64,000 nucleotides of DNA from Cylicocyclus nassatus. Lineage: Eukaryota > Nematoda > Chromadorea > Rhabditida > Strongylidae. Of this stretch, positions 1-11,325 are shown piece after piece. The stretch spans positions 47,760,941 to 47,824,940 of the forward strand of contig CATQJL010000112.1 in assembly GCA_958299035.1 (NCBI GenBank). Reading direction: 5' to 3'. The notes beneath the pieces are model-generated. The model was given only the letters and a program-made list of their open reading frames with translations. It did no database searches and was not told the origin of the DNA. Positions within the stretch are counted from its first letter, which is position 1, and each line of letters begins with the position of its first letter. Both the position numbers and the translations under genes were made by a program.

Positions 1-364
1 TTTGTGCGCGTTTTGCACGAAACGGATCAAGTATGGTGGGTGCTTACCGCGCAGAAATTTTGAGAAGCAGACGCGGCCCGTGCAACGAATTCACGTCTCA
101 AAACTTTTCTTTCTCGCTCAGTGGTTCTCCACTCCACTGTTTCTGTGTTTTATATGTTCCATGTTTCTGTCATCATCCTGGTGCATTCTTAAGTGTTCAG
201 AGGTTGTTCCTACAAAATCGAAGAATAAGGTTTTGATTTATAGGTGTGTCTTCTCTATACTTTTCCGTGCATCTGCATAGTTGTTGCAGTTCAAAAATCG
301 TCACCTTACAAGTGCAGTTGTTTTAAGTGGCTAATGATATGTCGTATCTCACTCATTTCACCAC

Positions 365-2242
365 CTCAAACAAATCACGGGAACTTCCCGAGGGGCAAGC
401 CAATCTGCCAAACTTCCCGAGGGTTTCATTCAGCACGTAAGTGAATGGAGCCGTAAAAATGGGAACTTTCCGAAAACTTTGACGTCAAAACCAACACAGT
501 TAGGAACTTCCCGAGGAAGTCCTCGAAAAGTTCTGCAAAATGCAGAACCTCGAGGATAGATTTGAGGGAACTTCCGCAGAGCTGTTTAAACAGTTCTGTT
601 TGCTTGTTTTGCAAGCAAGACTATCTGCATCATAATGATAAGCTTAAAGTTTGATAATCTAAAGCTTAAGGTGCTTCATTTCTGTCTATCACCATCTGAA
701 GGAAGGTAACTGTTATAATATCGATACCTAATAGTATAGTATAGTCATCCTTGTGTCACCTCAATGCGATATGTGTTGAGGAACACAAATTGAAATTCCG
801 GATCCCGCTGGGGTCTCACCGTGCCATACTTGCTAAAATGTGATGAAAAACTGCTTGTTTTCGATGATTTCATGCTCTTTTCTTTCGTTATAACTCTACG
901 AACGGTCTAACTTTCGATGATTTGTTGTCTTTGTAGGTCCTGCATGCCGTTTTGGATCGAACATCTCTTCATCACTTTTAATTTCTGGTAACTCAGACAA
1001 ATCGAGGGAACTTCCTAAGGGGCAAGCTGGCGGCCTGCATGCCGTTTTGGATGCTTTCTCCAGTTGTCGTATGTAAAAAGAGTAGAGTATCTTGTCGTAT
1101 GTAAAAAGAGTAGAGTATCTATCTCTTTGGCAGTAAGAGATCGTCTTCCTTCTCACTGGTGTCGAGGATTGCGCTGTTGGCGCCGATTTTTCATTTAGAA
1201 GCTTTATATCGATAGTGGGATTGAGAAGGAAGTTAAAAGTCGTACTGCCTAAGTTAAAGAGCCGTGCATACTTCACGCGATTTCAGTCGCGACGCGAGGC
1301 AGTTCGCCAGAAGTTTTCACGACACTAGCAAACTGCACATGCATAGTGTGTGTAAGCTTTATCTACTCAAATAATTCCAGTTTCCGGATATCCTTAGGCA
1401 AATCTGAGGAAGAACGCGAAAAAGATTCGACTTTCTGCTAAAGCTAAAAACAGTTTATTGCTCCCAAATCAGGATCTGCATCGCAGAAGCACTGTAAATT
1501 TTTTAATAACGTTGATTTTTGCCTCTGAAATCAGTTTTGCAGCGAAGACATCCGCTATTACCGTTTGCGCCAAGGGAAACTTGTGCCATCAACTTTATCT
1601 ACGCATTTACGTATTTTTTCCTGAAATACAAAACGACGCAGGTCGATTCGGTAGAGAAGACAAGGCATGCATGACGAAATCGAATGGAGGAGACAAGCGC
1701 TGCACATGAAGGAGATTCGATCTTGAAGTTTTACGCGTCCATACCATAATTATCATTCTTTTTGATGCCATATCACATGATGCTTCTTCTCATCCTCACT
1801 GCTTGCGCTTGCCTACCGTCAGTACATGCTACTTCATATCTCATTATGGTACTCCATCCGCATCATTCAGGCACTGTTGTAATTTAATGTTGGAAACATG
1901 CTAAAAAGATTTTCTCGGTGCATTTCGTCAATGTACTCTATTGTGCTCTAACAAGAAATGATAAAGGATATCTGTGTTTTGCGTATTTTTGAGCTGAGCA
2001 GCTGAAGTGTGCGTACGGCTCGATAGAAACAAGGTTTACTCAAAGGTTCAGTATAGCAACGCAAAGATCCATCTGAAACCCTCGGGAAGTTCTGTTACTG
2101 AAGTCCATGGAAAGTTTCCGTTTTTGGGAAAGTCCCCGGGAGCTTATTTGCAGAACTTCCCGAGGGCTTTACGGGAACTTTCCGAGGTGACCTGCGGAAA
2201 GTTCCCCCACAGCCCTCGGGAAGTTCCCGTAAATTGTCTGAG
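365..2242. mobile_element. Inverted-repeat DNA element(s) with GGAACTTCCCGAGG iterons
   Basis: Terminal-type sequence CTCAAACAAATCACGGGAAC begins at 365, and its inverted counterpart (reading CTCAGACAATTTACGGGAAC on the minus strand) ends at 2242; another left-type end begins at 992. Near each end the palindromic motif AACTTCCCGAGG recurs (about 380, 411, 505, 570, 1007, 2083, 2152, 2216). Terminal inverted repeats with subterminal iterons are typical of non-autonomous DNA transposons. I cannot tell whether 365-2242 is one element or two. No transposase is visible and no clean target duplication was found. The window start (1-42) repeats sequence at 2276-2371, so more copies lie nearby. Confidence 0.45.
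1064..1120. repeat. 28-bp direct tandem duplication
   Basis: Two adjacent, essentially identical 28-bp units beginning TTGTCGTATGTAAAAAGAG. Local slippage-type duplication inside the repeat region. Confidence 0.9.
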
Positions 2243-2505
2243 TTCGTATCTACGATGCGCCAAATGACAAACCACTGTGTGCGCGCGTTTTGCACGAAAC
2301 GGATCAAGCGGAACAGGGGGATCAAGCGAATAAGTGCAATTCGAATAAGAGGATCAAGTATGGCGGGTGCCTAAATCCACTTAACGGCTGCTCGGGCGGT
2401 CGCGTAGCGTCGTCAGTTCGTGGGACTATAAGTACGCTCACCTCCGGCGTTGCTTATGCATTTACACATCTCTACATTGGAGTTCCGCAAACGCGACCCA
2501 GGTAG

Positions 2506-2698
2506 GGACCGGCCATACTATTCCTGTGATTCCTGTGATTTTTGCGGGTCCCGTAACAATGTATATTGCAAAAAAACAATGTATAGTGAATTTCGCAAAG
2601 CGCTCCGTAGTGCGGAACATCGGAAATCGAGAAATCACCAGAATTGCAGGGATTAAAGGAGTCGCAAAAATCACCTCTTGGAATAGTATGGCCGGTCT
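2506..2698. mobile_element. MITE with GACCGGCCATACTATTCC termini
   Basis: A short element bounded by inverted repeats: GACCGGCCATACTATTCC on the left and its complement GGAATAGTATGGCCGGTC on the right, with a second inverted pair (TGATTTTTGCG / CGCAAAAATCA) just inside. About 190 bp, non-coding. It is followed at 2706-2750 by a short ATTCTTATTTAC direct repeat. The stretch 2750-3250 shows no gene I can support. Confidence 0.65.
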
Positions 2699-3252
2699 GG
2701 CAGCCCGCATTCTTACATTCTTATTTACATTCTTATTTACATTCTTCACTCGACTGGTTTTTCTGTTTAGGTATGATAGTATTTAAACACCGGAAGTGAG
2801 TGAGTTCAGCGTTGAGGTGACGCCTTTTTGTGAGAGGGTGTTATGCTCTTGTGGGCGCAAAGAACGCATTCAAATCCGTCGTTTTGATTTTATAAATGAA
2901 CCTTATATCACGCAGTATCACGAGGAAATACACATATCAAGCTTTTTGCATCGCTTTCCCTCAAATGAACCATACAGTGGTTATGTTTAAGGACTCTTTC
3001 TCTTAGAAAACGTTACAGTACCAGGTGTTTTTCGTCTTGTTTATCCTTGTTTTATCTCAGAACAGCTACCCAGAGTTTCGCCTGTTAGGAAAAGCATAAT
3101 CGTGGTGTCCCGGTCAGCTTTCCATGACTACCTTCGCGACGCATCCCAGGGCCTCCTCGAATTATGCACGCTAGATTTAGTCTGGTCATTTTTGCAAGAT
3201 ACCAGCTTCACTCAAAAGCCCGGAATCGTGTTGAAATTCCTTACTTTTGCAG

Positions 3253-4408
3253 ATCTATCCTTGTCCATCCAACACAGTCTCTTTTACTGACCTCAGGTGA
3301 CGATAAAATGATCAAACTATGGGACTGGGATGACAATTGGCATCTGAAGCAAACATTCACAGGTAGGTGCAGTGACGAGGTCCGTGTCTCTCTCCTTCTT
3401 TTCAAACACATTTCATCTGCAAGTTGTTCCTTACAGGTCACACTAACTATGTCATGCAAGTTGCGATTAACCCAAAGGATACTAACCGTTTTGCCACTGC
3501 TTCATTAGATAAAACAGTCAAGGTTGGTTTCAGTTTAGTCCACATAGTGGACTTACCCTAGCACTCGTGCAGTAGTGATCAATATCTCCTACTCTACAGG
3601 TTTGGCATCTTGGTGGTGGACAGGCTGATTTCACTTTCACAGGACATAACGAAGGTGAGTTACCTCTCAAAGGGCCGATAACTATGAAGTCAAGCTGAAA
3701 TGGTACAGCACATGTTCCTACTAAATCTTTTCGAACCTCCTTTTCATCCTCTTTGTTCCGTTCCCGATTACATTTATGATGCGTTATTTACTTTTGACAT
3801 TGTCAGTGAATTCAGAAGACTCATCTTAATTCATTCCCATGGTCATATTCCCGTATTATCAGGTTAACTGTGTCGATTACTTCCACGTAGATGCTAAGCT
3901 ATACTTGATCTCTGGAGCGGACGATCATCTTGTCAAAATTTGGGATTAACAAGCTGGTTATCTAGATCTCTTGTACTTTTGGTTTCTGCTAAAAGTTTTC
4001 ATGATTTACAGACCAAGACTTGCGTGCATACCTTGAATGGGCATGCACAAGATGTGTTTGTCAGGTTGTCCGTCTGTTTTCATCCACAACTGTCACTTAT
4101 CATTACGGATAAGTCTTGTACAATTTTGAAATGTCGTGCATAAATATTGTGGTTTTCCAGGTAGCGAGGATTGCAGGCTTCGAATGTATCAGGTCGGGAC
4201 ATTTAGGTTAGCGTGTAACTTTCTCGCTCCACTATAGAGGTATGTGTAGTATCGGTGAGTGTACAGCCATTGCTTGTTTAATTTTAGATTTTTAACCACT
4301 TTCGCTTACAATCTCGGAAGAGTCTGGAGTGCCAAGTGCCTCCAAGCCCATGGAGTGCTTGTCATCGGATACGACGAGGGGATCCTAGTGCTGGACTGAA
4401 CTGGATGA
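3253..4408 (+). pseudogene. copb-2: Decayed COPB2 (beta'-COP) WD40 gene fragment
   Basis: Beta'-COP is the COPI coat subunit whose N-terminal WD40 propellers bind dilysine cargo signals on Golgi membranes. Exons at 3253-3362, 3437-3522, 3600-3654, 3863-3948 and about 4012-4120, 4161-4205 and 4288-4400 encode consecutive pieces of the first propeller: the HPTQ blade with DDKMIKLWDWD, then [18 protein letters not shown], then VNCVDYF with SGADDHLVKIWD, then KTCVHTLNGHAQD with CFHPQL, then GSED, then GYDEG. Several lesions show it is dead: an in-frame TAA where a Tyr is expected after IWD (about 3946), loss of the following GT donor, a phase break between the third and fourth exons, a donor mutated to ATAAGT near 4130, and a TGA after GYDEGILVLD. 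The rest of the roughly 900-residue protein is absent. Probably a duplicated gene copy; the working gene should lie elsewhere. Confidence 0.85.
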
Positions 4409-4928
4409 ACTTGAGGTAAATTTCGTCTACATGAGATCTTCGCTAAAATCTGCTCCATTCAGAAAGCAATTCCTTCAAACGAGAAAGACGAGAAACGAGC
4501 TTTTTCAGCTCGTTCAGAAAAAAGAAGAATTGTCAAAGGCAATTTGCGTTACGAATCAATCCTTCAGGTACGTCACCTCTGTTAGGTTGTCAGCTAACTC
4601 CTCTAGGTTGTCAGCTGTTCAGAATGTGTTCCAAGTGTTTGTGTGGATTTGCACCGTCTTGATGGTGCTATTGCTACTTTTTCCGCCAGCACAAAGTCAA
4701 TATACCAACGAAGACCAGAGCAACACCAGTGTGAGTCTGATAAAAGCTTGACTGGACTATAGTCTCTTTCAAGATCTCTTCCAAGTTTTTATTAAGGAGA
4801 TCAAGTACAAAATTCGCAAAGACCATTCCAGTACTTTGAAGCTCCTTGACAACATGGAAAAAAAGCTTTAAAAGGTAAGTTTATATTTCACCACGTTCAT
4901 ACCTTGAGTATGATGAAATCCTTTTTAG

Positions 4929-5303
4929 GAAGAGCCGAACAATGACATTCTCGCACGCATCACATCGCTTTTGGTCAAATTGGTAAACAAAGAAGATAAA
5001 ACAAACAGGATCTTCGAGTTTCTCATTCCAATAGCCGAGTATGGATTTTTGCAACTAGGGAAGAAGGTAATTCTCGAGTACAAACTTTTTCCTTTTTCAA
5101 TTAGTACATTTTAGATTGCGTTTTGCGATGGCTTAATGAAGATGTGCGGACGCGAACGACGCCGCAGCGACGACGACGAGGAGAGCGATCGTCGTTCTCC
5201 ACTTCGTCGTCGTCGCCGCCGTCGAATGAGACGTTTACATTATTTATTTATGTATGTATACACACATGGTGTTCCAAAAGTAAAAACAACAAAAGTAACG
5301 TGA
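4929..5303 (+). CDS. Unrecognised exons ending in an Arg/Asp/Glu-rich tail
   Basis: Two exons in the same phase, 4929-5066 and 5115-5303, joined by a 48-nt intron with proper GT/AG ends. They encode a probably helical segment (LARITSLLVKLVNKEDKTN, then FLIPIAEYGFLQLGKK) and then IAFCDGLMKMCGRERRRSDD, a run of acidic residues and an eight-Arg stretch, with TGA at 5301-5303. Possible upstream exons lie at 4431-4570 and 4757-4874, but the latter has an in-frame TAA just before its donor. I do not recognise the family. It may be the 3' end of a small gene, or a remnant decaying beside the COPB2 pseudogene. The charged tail would suit a nuclear protein, but that is inference only. Confidence 0.35.
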
Positions 5304-5329
5304 GTGGACCGTCTAGACAGAATACAATG

Positions 5330-5580
5330 ATCGTCCTCCTGGTTCTTCAGGTCGTTTTCCTCGTTCGAACGATGAGGGGTACCTTTGCCGAGCTCCTGTT
5401 CCCATGCCCGAACGCAACATCATGACGTCACAATTACCAGGGCTTGGCTGACCAACTTAACCCGGAACGGACGAATCCGTCAGGGACCCTGGGCGAGCGG
5501 GTTGGGGGGATTTCAAGGTAAAGGGCTCATCAGTCGTCGATATCCTCAAACGGCTAATGTACAAAGAAGCGATCTAAATT
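5330..5580 (+). pseudogene. Decayed paralog of the small-peptide gene at 40884-41175
   Basis: The DNA aligns along its length with 40884-41130: ILQVVFLLRK corresponds to VLQVVFLVRT, LADQLNPGRTNPSETLGEW to LADQLNPERTNPSGTLGER, and ELLKRLVY to DILKRLMY. The reading frame is broken (a stop after the Asn-Ala-Thr-Ser segment and frame changes), so this copy is dead. The shared part begins with a hydrophobic signal-like segment. The two copies point to a small gene family of unknown function. Confidence 0.55.
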
Positions 5581-5639
5581 CTGCCGAAAACGGGTGCAAC
5601 AGGGTATCAGGAAAAAACATTTTTTTGTGCTAGGTATTG

Positions 5640-7235
5640 AGAAAAACATGCAAAAATTCCAAAAATCTGCCGTAAATAGCCAAAAATTGTTGAGCCAGTT
5701 GCAAAAAATCATAACAAAAAATCAAACGAAAGTCGGGAAAGATTAAGGTAGATGCGGCGCCATTGAAGAGGCAACGCAATTATCACACATCGAAAATATT
5801 CAAAACTTCTAAAACGTTGACAGAGTTTAACTTTCGGCGAAATTCCAAAGAGCTTTTGGAAGAACTTATGTCTTTGTCTATGTCTTGGTAATAGACTTAT
5901 CCATCTAGCAGTCCGACAAACGAAAGAGTTGAATGCAGTAGAAAAAATCTTGGATCCCAGTTTACGATATCCTAAATCAAACCCTACCGCTCGACTACGA
6001 CATGGCCTAAAAGCCCAGTATCTACTGGGTACAAGCCTGGTCTCCAGTCGCAAAATGCGGAACGGAAGACCAGGTCGTGGCACACGCGTCTGTATCTGAG
6101 GCTACGTAACCTTAGGGTTGATAGTCTAGAAGCGTAAGGTGGTAATGAGTGAGGATAATTAGGGTCGGGGAAAGCATCGGTAGAAAACTATTCTTGAAAA
6201 AGTCTTCTGTACTCTTTTCAACTTATATTCTTTTTCAAAAAAGGACTCCATACCGGCGGCGCATACTCTAAAATCGGTAAAACATAAGTTTTGTACAATT
6301 TCACTAAAAGAGCCGGGTCATTACTTCTGAGAACTAGAAAGAGGACAGATAAAGCTTTCTTGGTAACGGAATCACTGTGGAGAGAAAACCTGAGCTGGTT
6401 GTCAACGAAAACTCCTAAATCTTTAGTGCCACTGCAATATTCCAACTCGATGCCATCGCACATATAAGTTTGAGTAGGAGAATTACCAACTCAGACAAAT
6501 GCATCGGGAAGTTCGCGGCCTCAAAGCCTGCTACATGGCGAGCCGCGGCCCTTAAAATTTCAGCCGCGCACGCCGCGGCCCATGTATATTTTACCGGGAA
6601 CTCCGCGGCCAAAGTTAAAATTGAAAAGAGCTTATCGGGAGAGTCGCGGCCCAATCACCCCACTTGGCGTGCCGCGGGCCTTATCAAAGGCCGCATTTCT
6701 TGCACGCTGTAGCTTAAGGCGCAACCCGCGTGAGGTACGCCGCAGCGATGAGGCTACCCCAAGTGTTTGTGGGGCTGGTAGTCGTTTCTCGGGTTGGGTT
6801 GTGTGACAGTTGAGTTTATATGCTCACGAAACAAACCTCAGCAATCGGTTGAGTGTTATCGCGACAGTAGATAATATCGACAGATGAGCTAACAAGTTGT
6901 TCAATTTGTACTCAGTCTTGTCATAAAAGACAGGCCAAAATTTTTTCACTCTTCCTAGGATACACAAGCATGCTAATCGGGTCAACTATCGGGCGCGTAC
7001 AGGATGCGCCGCGGTCACTTATCGGGTCCAATATCGGTTTATACCGGGCAGCTCGCGGCATGGATGATTGGTGGCCGAGCAGGCGCCCGCGAACTTCCCG
7101 ATGCAATTGTCTGAGAAGGTGCATCACTTTGGTTTTAAGCGCATTTACGGGTAAATTGTATCGCTTTGACCAAAAAATCATTTTTTCTGTAGAAGAAGCG
7201 ATTGCAGTGTATGCTTATGCTGTAACTATGCTTAT
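5640..7235 (-). mobile_element. CR1-type LINE, 3' (C-terminal) part, interrupted
   Basis: On the minus strand the residues run from FWSKRYNLPVNALKTKVMHL (about 7180-7115), across an inserted element, to CDGIELEYCSGTKDLGVFVD, then KLYKTYVLPILEYAPPVWSP (about 6300-6230), then the C-terminal extension LGYRKLGSKIFSTAFNSFVC (about 6000-5930). This order matches the thumb and C-terminal end of CR1/jockey-clade reverse transcriptases. The same order recurs in the second CR1 copy near 50 kb and 53.6-54.5 kb. Stops and frame changes show it is dead. The 5' end and catalytic fingers/palm are missing. Confidence 0.8.
6490..7115. mobile_element. 626-bp inverted-repeat element inside the CR1, CCGCGGCC iterons
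   Basis: Ends read CTCAGACAAATGCATCGGGA inward from the left and CTCAGACAATTGCATCGGGA inward from the right. Six or more copies of a GC-rich iteron (variants of GCCGCGGCCC) lie between 6510 and 6690, with further GC-rich motifs at 7000-7095. Removing the element and one of the two flanking AA dinucleotides (6488-6489 and 7116-7117) restores the CR1 reading, giving HLGNSPTQTYMC against HFSNF-PRTYFC in the other CR1 copy. So the insertion made a 2-bp duplication. No transposase is encoded. Confidence 0.75.
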
Positions 7236-7257
7236 GCATTAGTTATGTTATGCCCTG

Positions 7258-7400
7258 TTTCCATGTGTATAAGCTGCAGCAAATCGAGTGATGAGGGTTG
7301 AGTGAATTCGAGTGATGGATACGGCTCGGCTGGATACGGCTTCCCATGTGTATGAGAGTGACGAGGATGAGTGAGTGAATTCGAGTAATAAGTACGGCTC
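7258..7400. repeat. Diverged direct repeat with GAATTCGAGT and TACGGCTCG
   Basis: Two adjacent copies of about 75-85 bp each run CCATGTGTAT, GAGTGA, GAATTCGAGT, TACGGCTCG. The surrounding stretch 7236-8516 holds no gene I can support; its open frames are short and show no recognisable motif. Confidence 0.6.
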
Positions 7401-8516
7401 GTGTACCTGAAAACAGGTTGAATGATCTCTTTTTTTCACATATCGAATGTTATGCAGTTGTTGATAGGTATAATGTTTCCTGTTATTTTTTGTATTGTAT
7501 ATTGTGAAGTTATGTACCTTACTTGAAGTAATAAATGAAGTCTGCCTATCTATTTGGCGCTCTGACTATTTATTTGTGTATATTGTCTGTCGCGGAATTA
7601 GGGAGGTCAAAAAAGGGTCAAAGGAGAAGTCGTAAAATGTTGGCTTCAAAGGGGATATCGTTTTCAAAAATTTAAAACGCAACCTCCTGCCGGGCCCTGG
7701 GTAGAGAAATGAGCTTCCAGAAACGACATTTCAAATTTCCTGAATTCGATTTAGGACAAAAAATACTAGATGGCAGCTAGCCAGTCCTAAAAAAATCCGT
7801 GAAACTTTTTACATAGCAGCTGTCCATACTTCGTTGTGGCAGGCTTTAATCACGCACTGAAAATTAAGAACAAAGAATTTGTGAGAAATTTTGATTTGCA
7901 GTGAAACTCGATTGTCCCGATTATTTCACAAGAACACAACTCGAGACCAGAAAGATGACCTCGTACCTGGAGTGCCGTGACGTTTATTTTAACGTCAATT
8001 TGTGTTTTTGCAAATTCATGCAAAAAAGTTTTGTTGTCGCATCTCCGTGCAAGAACAAAGCCTGCCAACAGTGGATGGACGCTACTGTAAGAAAACTTTA
8101 CGGACTCCTATTCTGAAACTAAAAATCACAAAATTCGAAGTGCCTTTTTCGTAATCTTGTTTTCATAGCCAAAAGTTGCTTTCAGATAAAAGTCTGAAGC
8201 GCAACTTCTTTTTTCAAGTACAAAAACATGTATTTAGGTGCTATTAAGTTGAATGGGATGTTATCAAGTTTTTTTTTATGAATTACGCAAGAGCTACTAT
8301 TGATTTAACCTATTATGATCAAAGTAGCACTACTTTACAAGGAAAGGTCACGAAGTCAAAGTGTCCGATCACCACGAATTGCACACCGTTAGTGAAAGCT
8401 TGGAAGGCTGATTCCAAATCTAGTTTTTATACCTAAAGAGCTCTTCTGAAGGAGTCATGAGCAATTTTTAGGTCAAACAGTATGGGCTAATCTCTTCTTG
8501 AAATCTTCTTGAAACG

Positions 8517-9275
8517 TTCGAAGAGGGGTTATTCGACTTGCTTACACACTTTTTCTACACGAACACTTTTCCTGTTGTTACGGTGGGTGCACGGTAGGGC
8601 GTCAAAATCCTGGAATTGGCTGGAATTCGGTCTAGACAGGTTATTCGACATGCTGATCAGGAATACCTGCTCTTCTCTGCGTGATCCTTCTTGTATATGG
8701 ATGTGAAACTTTGTGCAAGGGAGTTACCTAACATAATGATCACGTAATACACCATGTTCGCATGATTACGCCTTTACATGAGTTTTTGGCATTCAAGTCC
8801 TGAAAGCGAAAAAAAAAAGTTTATTTGTGTGCTGCAGACTCGTAACTCCACAACAGGGGGTTGTGGCAGCGAGCAAGCATGATACTCGTGATCAGAGGGC
8901 TCAGAAACCCTTCTGGGCAAAGGTGTTTAGCAAATGAACTTCGTCTACAGTATCCCACCGCCCCCGGAAATGGTGCTCCAGTATGCGAATTCGATACGAA
9001 ATAATGTTTAGTGTGCTAAATGACCCCTAGGAAAGTTTTAGGAAAGTCTATGATTGGCTGTGATTTTGACCTACCGTTACCTACCGTAACCATGCATGGA
9101 GAAAATCCGCGCGAAAAGCCTGCATTCGTAATCAGCATGTCAGATAACCCTTTTGTGTAAAGTTTCACGAGGTTTGAGATTTTTACCCCATACCGTATCT
9201 AAGCCTTTCGCAACTCCTCGGAAAACTCCCCATCAATATTATTTCTGTGGTCAGCAGGTCGAATAACCCCCTTGG
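8517..9275. repeat. Palindromic region built from GGTTATTCGAC / CATGCTGATTACG modules
   Basis: GGGGTTATTCGACTTGC at 8525-8541 is mirrored by GCAGGTCGAATAACCCCC at 9255-9272; inside, GGTTATTCGACATGCTGATC at 8639-8658 is mirrored by AATCAGCATGTCAGATAACC at 9130-9149. A further module at 8704-8750 (GAAACTTTGTGCAAGGGAG, then a GATCACG core) resembles the satellite unit at 39.3-39.6 kb. Likely a degenerate fold-back element. Non-coding. The stretch 9276-9840 shows no supported gene. Confidence 0.5.
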
Positions 9276-9839
9276 GTTAATTTTTAGCAAATTAAGTGAT
9301 TGTGATCTTTTTGGGTTGTGTGCGAAGTACCTTGAAATTCAATTCACTATAACAAGAGTAACACATGTCATACTGATTGTGAGTGGCAAGTATCATTCGA
9401 TGCGACAAATGATATCCAAATGGATCCAAAAGCTCCAACATCGCCTCAACTTCGCTCGAAGATTGTTATGTGATAACACATTTCGCGCGCTTTTGACGTT
9501 ACAGGAGACCAAAAAGATTTTCGCAGGGACACTTAGGTTATTTTGAAAGATTCTTCCGTGAACTACCCGACATCAAAATTCCTATTCGATACTGATTTTC
9601 ATGCAGAATTATCCAACCATAAAGGCCATGTCTGGCTAAAACTGCAAATCTCCCTGCATGCAAGTGCTTGTTGGATTTGTAAAGTTCAAAAAGCGTCGGC
9701 GACAAGTCCACCCGCTGAAAAAAGCTTTGCAACGAATTCTACCCGTGCGGCAGCATTCTGCTTCGACTTCTTCCCTTCTTGCAGACCTTGCTTCACCCAC
9801 TAGCTTTGCCTTTATGCTTTATATCCCAGACAAATAACG

Positions 9840-10263
9840 TTGGAGCGAAACAAATGTTTGGTCAGGATCGATTCGACGGTCGCCGTCCGCCTCACGATAA
9901 TTGGCCTGGCGATGAGCCAGGCCCGTTGGATGGCCGCCAACGAGGCGGGGTCTCGCCTGTGATTGGTCGATTTTAGATTTGCGCGCGGAAGAGGCCTTGC
10001 TCGCAGCGGCTGATGTTCATTCATCCTAAAAGTTTCTTTGATTTCTAGTCATTTTCTTCTTTCTTTCTTGGTTCATATAGTGTGCGAGGACTTTAGAATG
10101 GGCGCAATTATTTTCTGCAGCTTGCTTCCCTTTTCTTTCGTTGTGCAGCGATAAGTCATTTCTGTGCGTTCAGTGGTCACTCGTTTTTTGCATCTGCCCA
10201 GCGACAGATTATTTCGTTTTTGTAGGACCGGAACATTTGTTCGCAGTTCATAGACTTGTTTAG
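9840..10263 (+). promoter_or_regulatory. Probable promoter region of the ANP32 gene
   Basis: A locally GC-rich 190-bp stretch (9840-10030) in AT-rich surroundings, with an inverted CCAAT box (GTGATTGGTCGA, about 9959-9970) and a perfect 8-bp hairpin GGCCTGGC / GCCAGGCC (9903-9923), about 300 bp upstream of the start codon. No TATA box is clear. The start codon at 10264 follows directly on CTTGTTTAG, which looks like a spliced-leader acceptor, so the primary transcript would begin upstream. The assignment rests on position and composition only. Confidence 0.35.
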
Positions 10264-11325
10264 ATGGAAGCCCGTTACACACTCGAACTTCGTGATCGCG
10301 ATCCCGCTACTGTAGAAGATCTCGTTCTTGATGGGTGCGAAAGTGCTGAAATTGAAGGTGTCAGTGACAAGCTCGTGAATTTGCAGGTAAAGGTCTAACA
10401 TCATCTGCAAGTCTTTTCATTACTCAAACATCTCTGTAATCACTAGTTTGTTTTCTTTACTTTATTGTTTTTTATCTAGAGTTTGAGCATGGTTCATGTT
10501 GGCTTGCAAAGCCTCAAGAACCTTCCAAAGTTGCCTCAACTGAGTAAGCTGGATATCTCGGATAATAACATCGCTGGAGGACTTGAGCATGTGGCTGACA
10601 ACTGTCCAGAGCTTCTTCATCTCAATCTGGCATCAAACAAGTTTGTTTATTGAGTTTTGAAGAGATTTGGTTACAGTATTGAGACGGTTTTTAGGATCGC
10701 TAAAGTGGAGGATTTGGCGCCTTTAAAGAAATTGAAGCTGGCAGAGCTTGACTTATTCAACAATCCAATCACAGAGGGGGATTCCGAAAGTGAATACAGG
10801 TAGTTGGTATGCAATAAATTTTACGTCAGGCGCCATAAATAATGCAGTTCTTAGGTCGAAGATATTCGAAGCAATCCCGTCTTTGCAAATTCTTGATGGA
10901 GCTGACATAAATGGCGAAGAAGTTGATGATTCGCTTGATGGAGAGGTATATTTCGCGATTTCTTGTTTTTCTTTCATCTGATTTGCGGGAGAGTCGTTGG
11001 CTTTTTTTCGTTTACTCATTGGTCACCTGGTAGTGTTGTATCTACTTAGGACGATTTGGGAGACGAAGACAGTGGAGACGAATCTGGCTCTGATATCGAT
11101 GGACCTGGACTGAGTTATCTGGACAACAGTCAGCTAGTAAGTTTGACTCATGACATTGTTTGCACAAGTGAATCCTTTTTCTTGAAGGATGAGGATGAGT
11201 CGGAAGAGTACAAACCGTCTGACCCGAGCATAAACCTCGACGATGCAGCAAAAAGAGGTCTCAAGAGGCGTAACGAAGAAAACGGTGAAGAAAGCGGTAT
11301 GAAAAAGAAGGCCGATGATGAGTAG
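10264..11325 (+). CDS. ANP32: ANP32-type acidic leucine-rich nuclear phosphoprotein
   Basis: Complete gene of six exons: 10264-10386, 10480-10640, 10695-10799, 10855-10945, 11050-11136 and 11188-11325; phases agree and give 234 residues, close to the family's usual 230-270. ANP32 proteins are nuclear/cytoplasmic adaptors that act as histone chaperones, phosphatase inhibitors and RNA-export partners. Visible parts: an N-terminal helix ([19 protein letters not shown]), leucine-rich repeats through [20 protein letters not shown] and [19 protein letters not shown], the LRR cap [12 protein letters not shown] followed by [18 protein letters not shown], then an acidic tail with runs of Asp and Glu, and a basic KKKADDE end that may serve nuclear import. 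The start is chosen because a TTGTTTAG splice acceptor, probably for trans-splicing, directly precedes ATG. Introns are 49-104 nt. The acidic tail is shorter and more interspersed with neutral residues than in vertebrate ANP32A. Confidence 0.95.
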
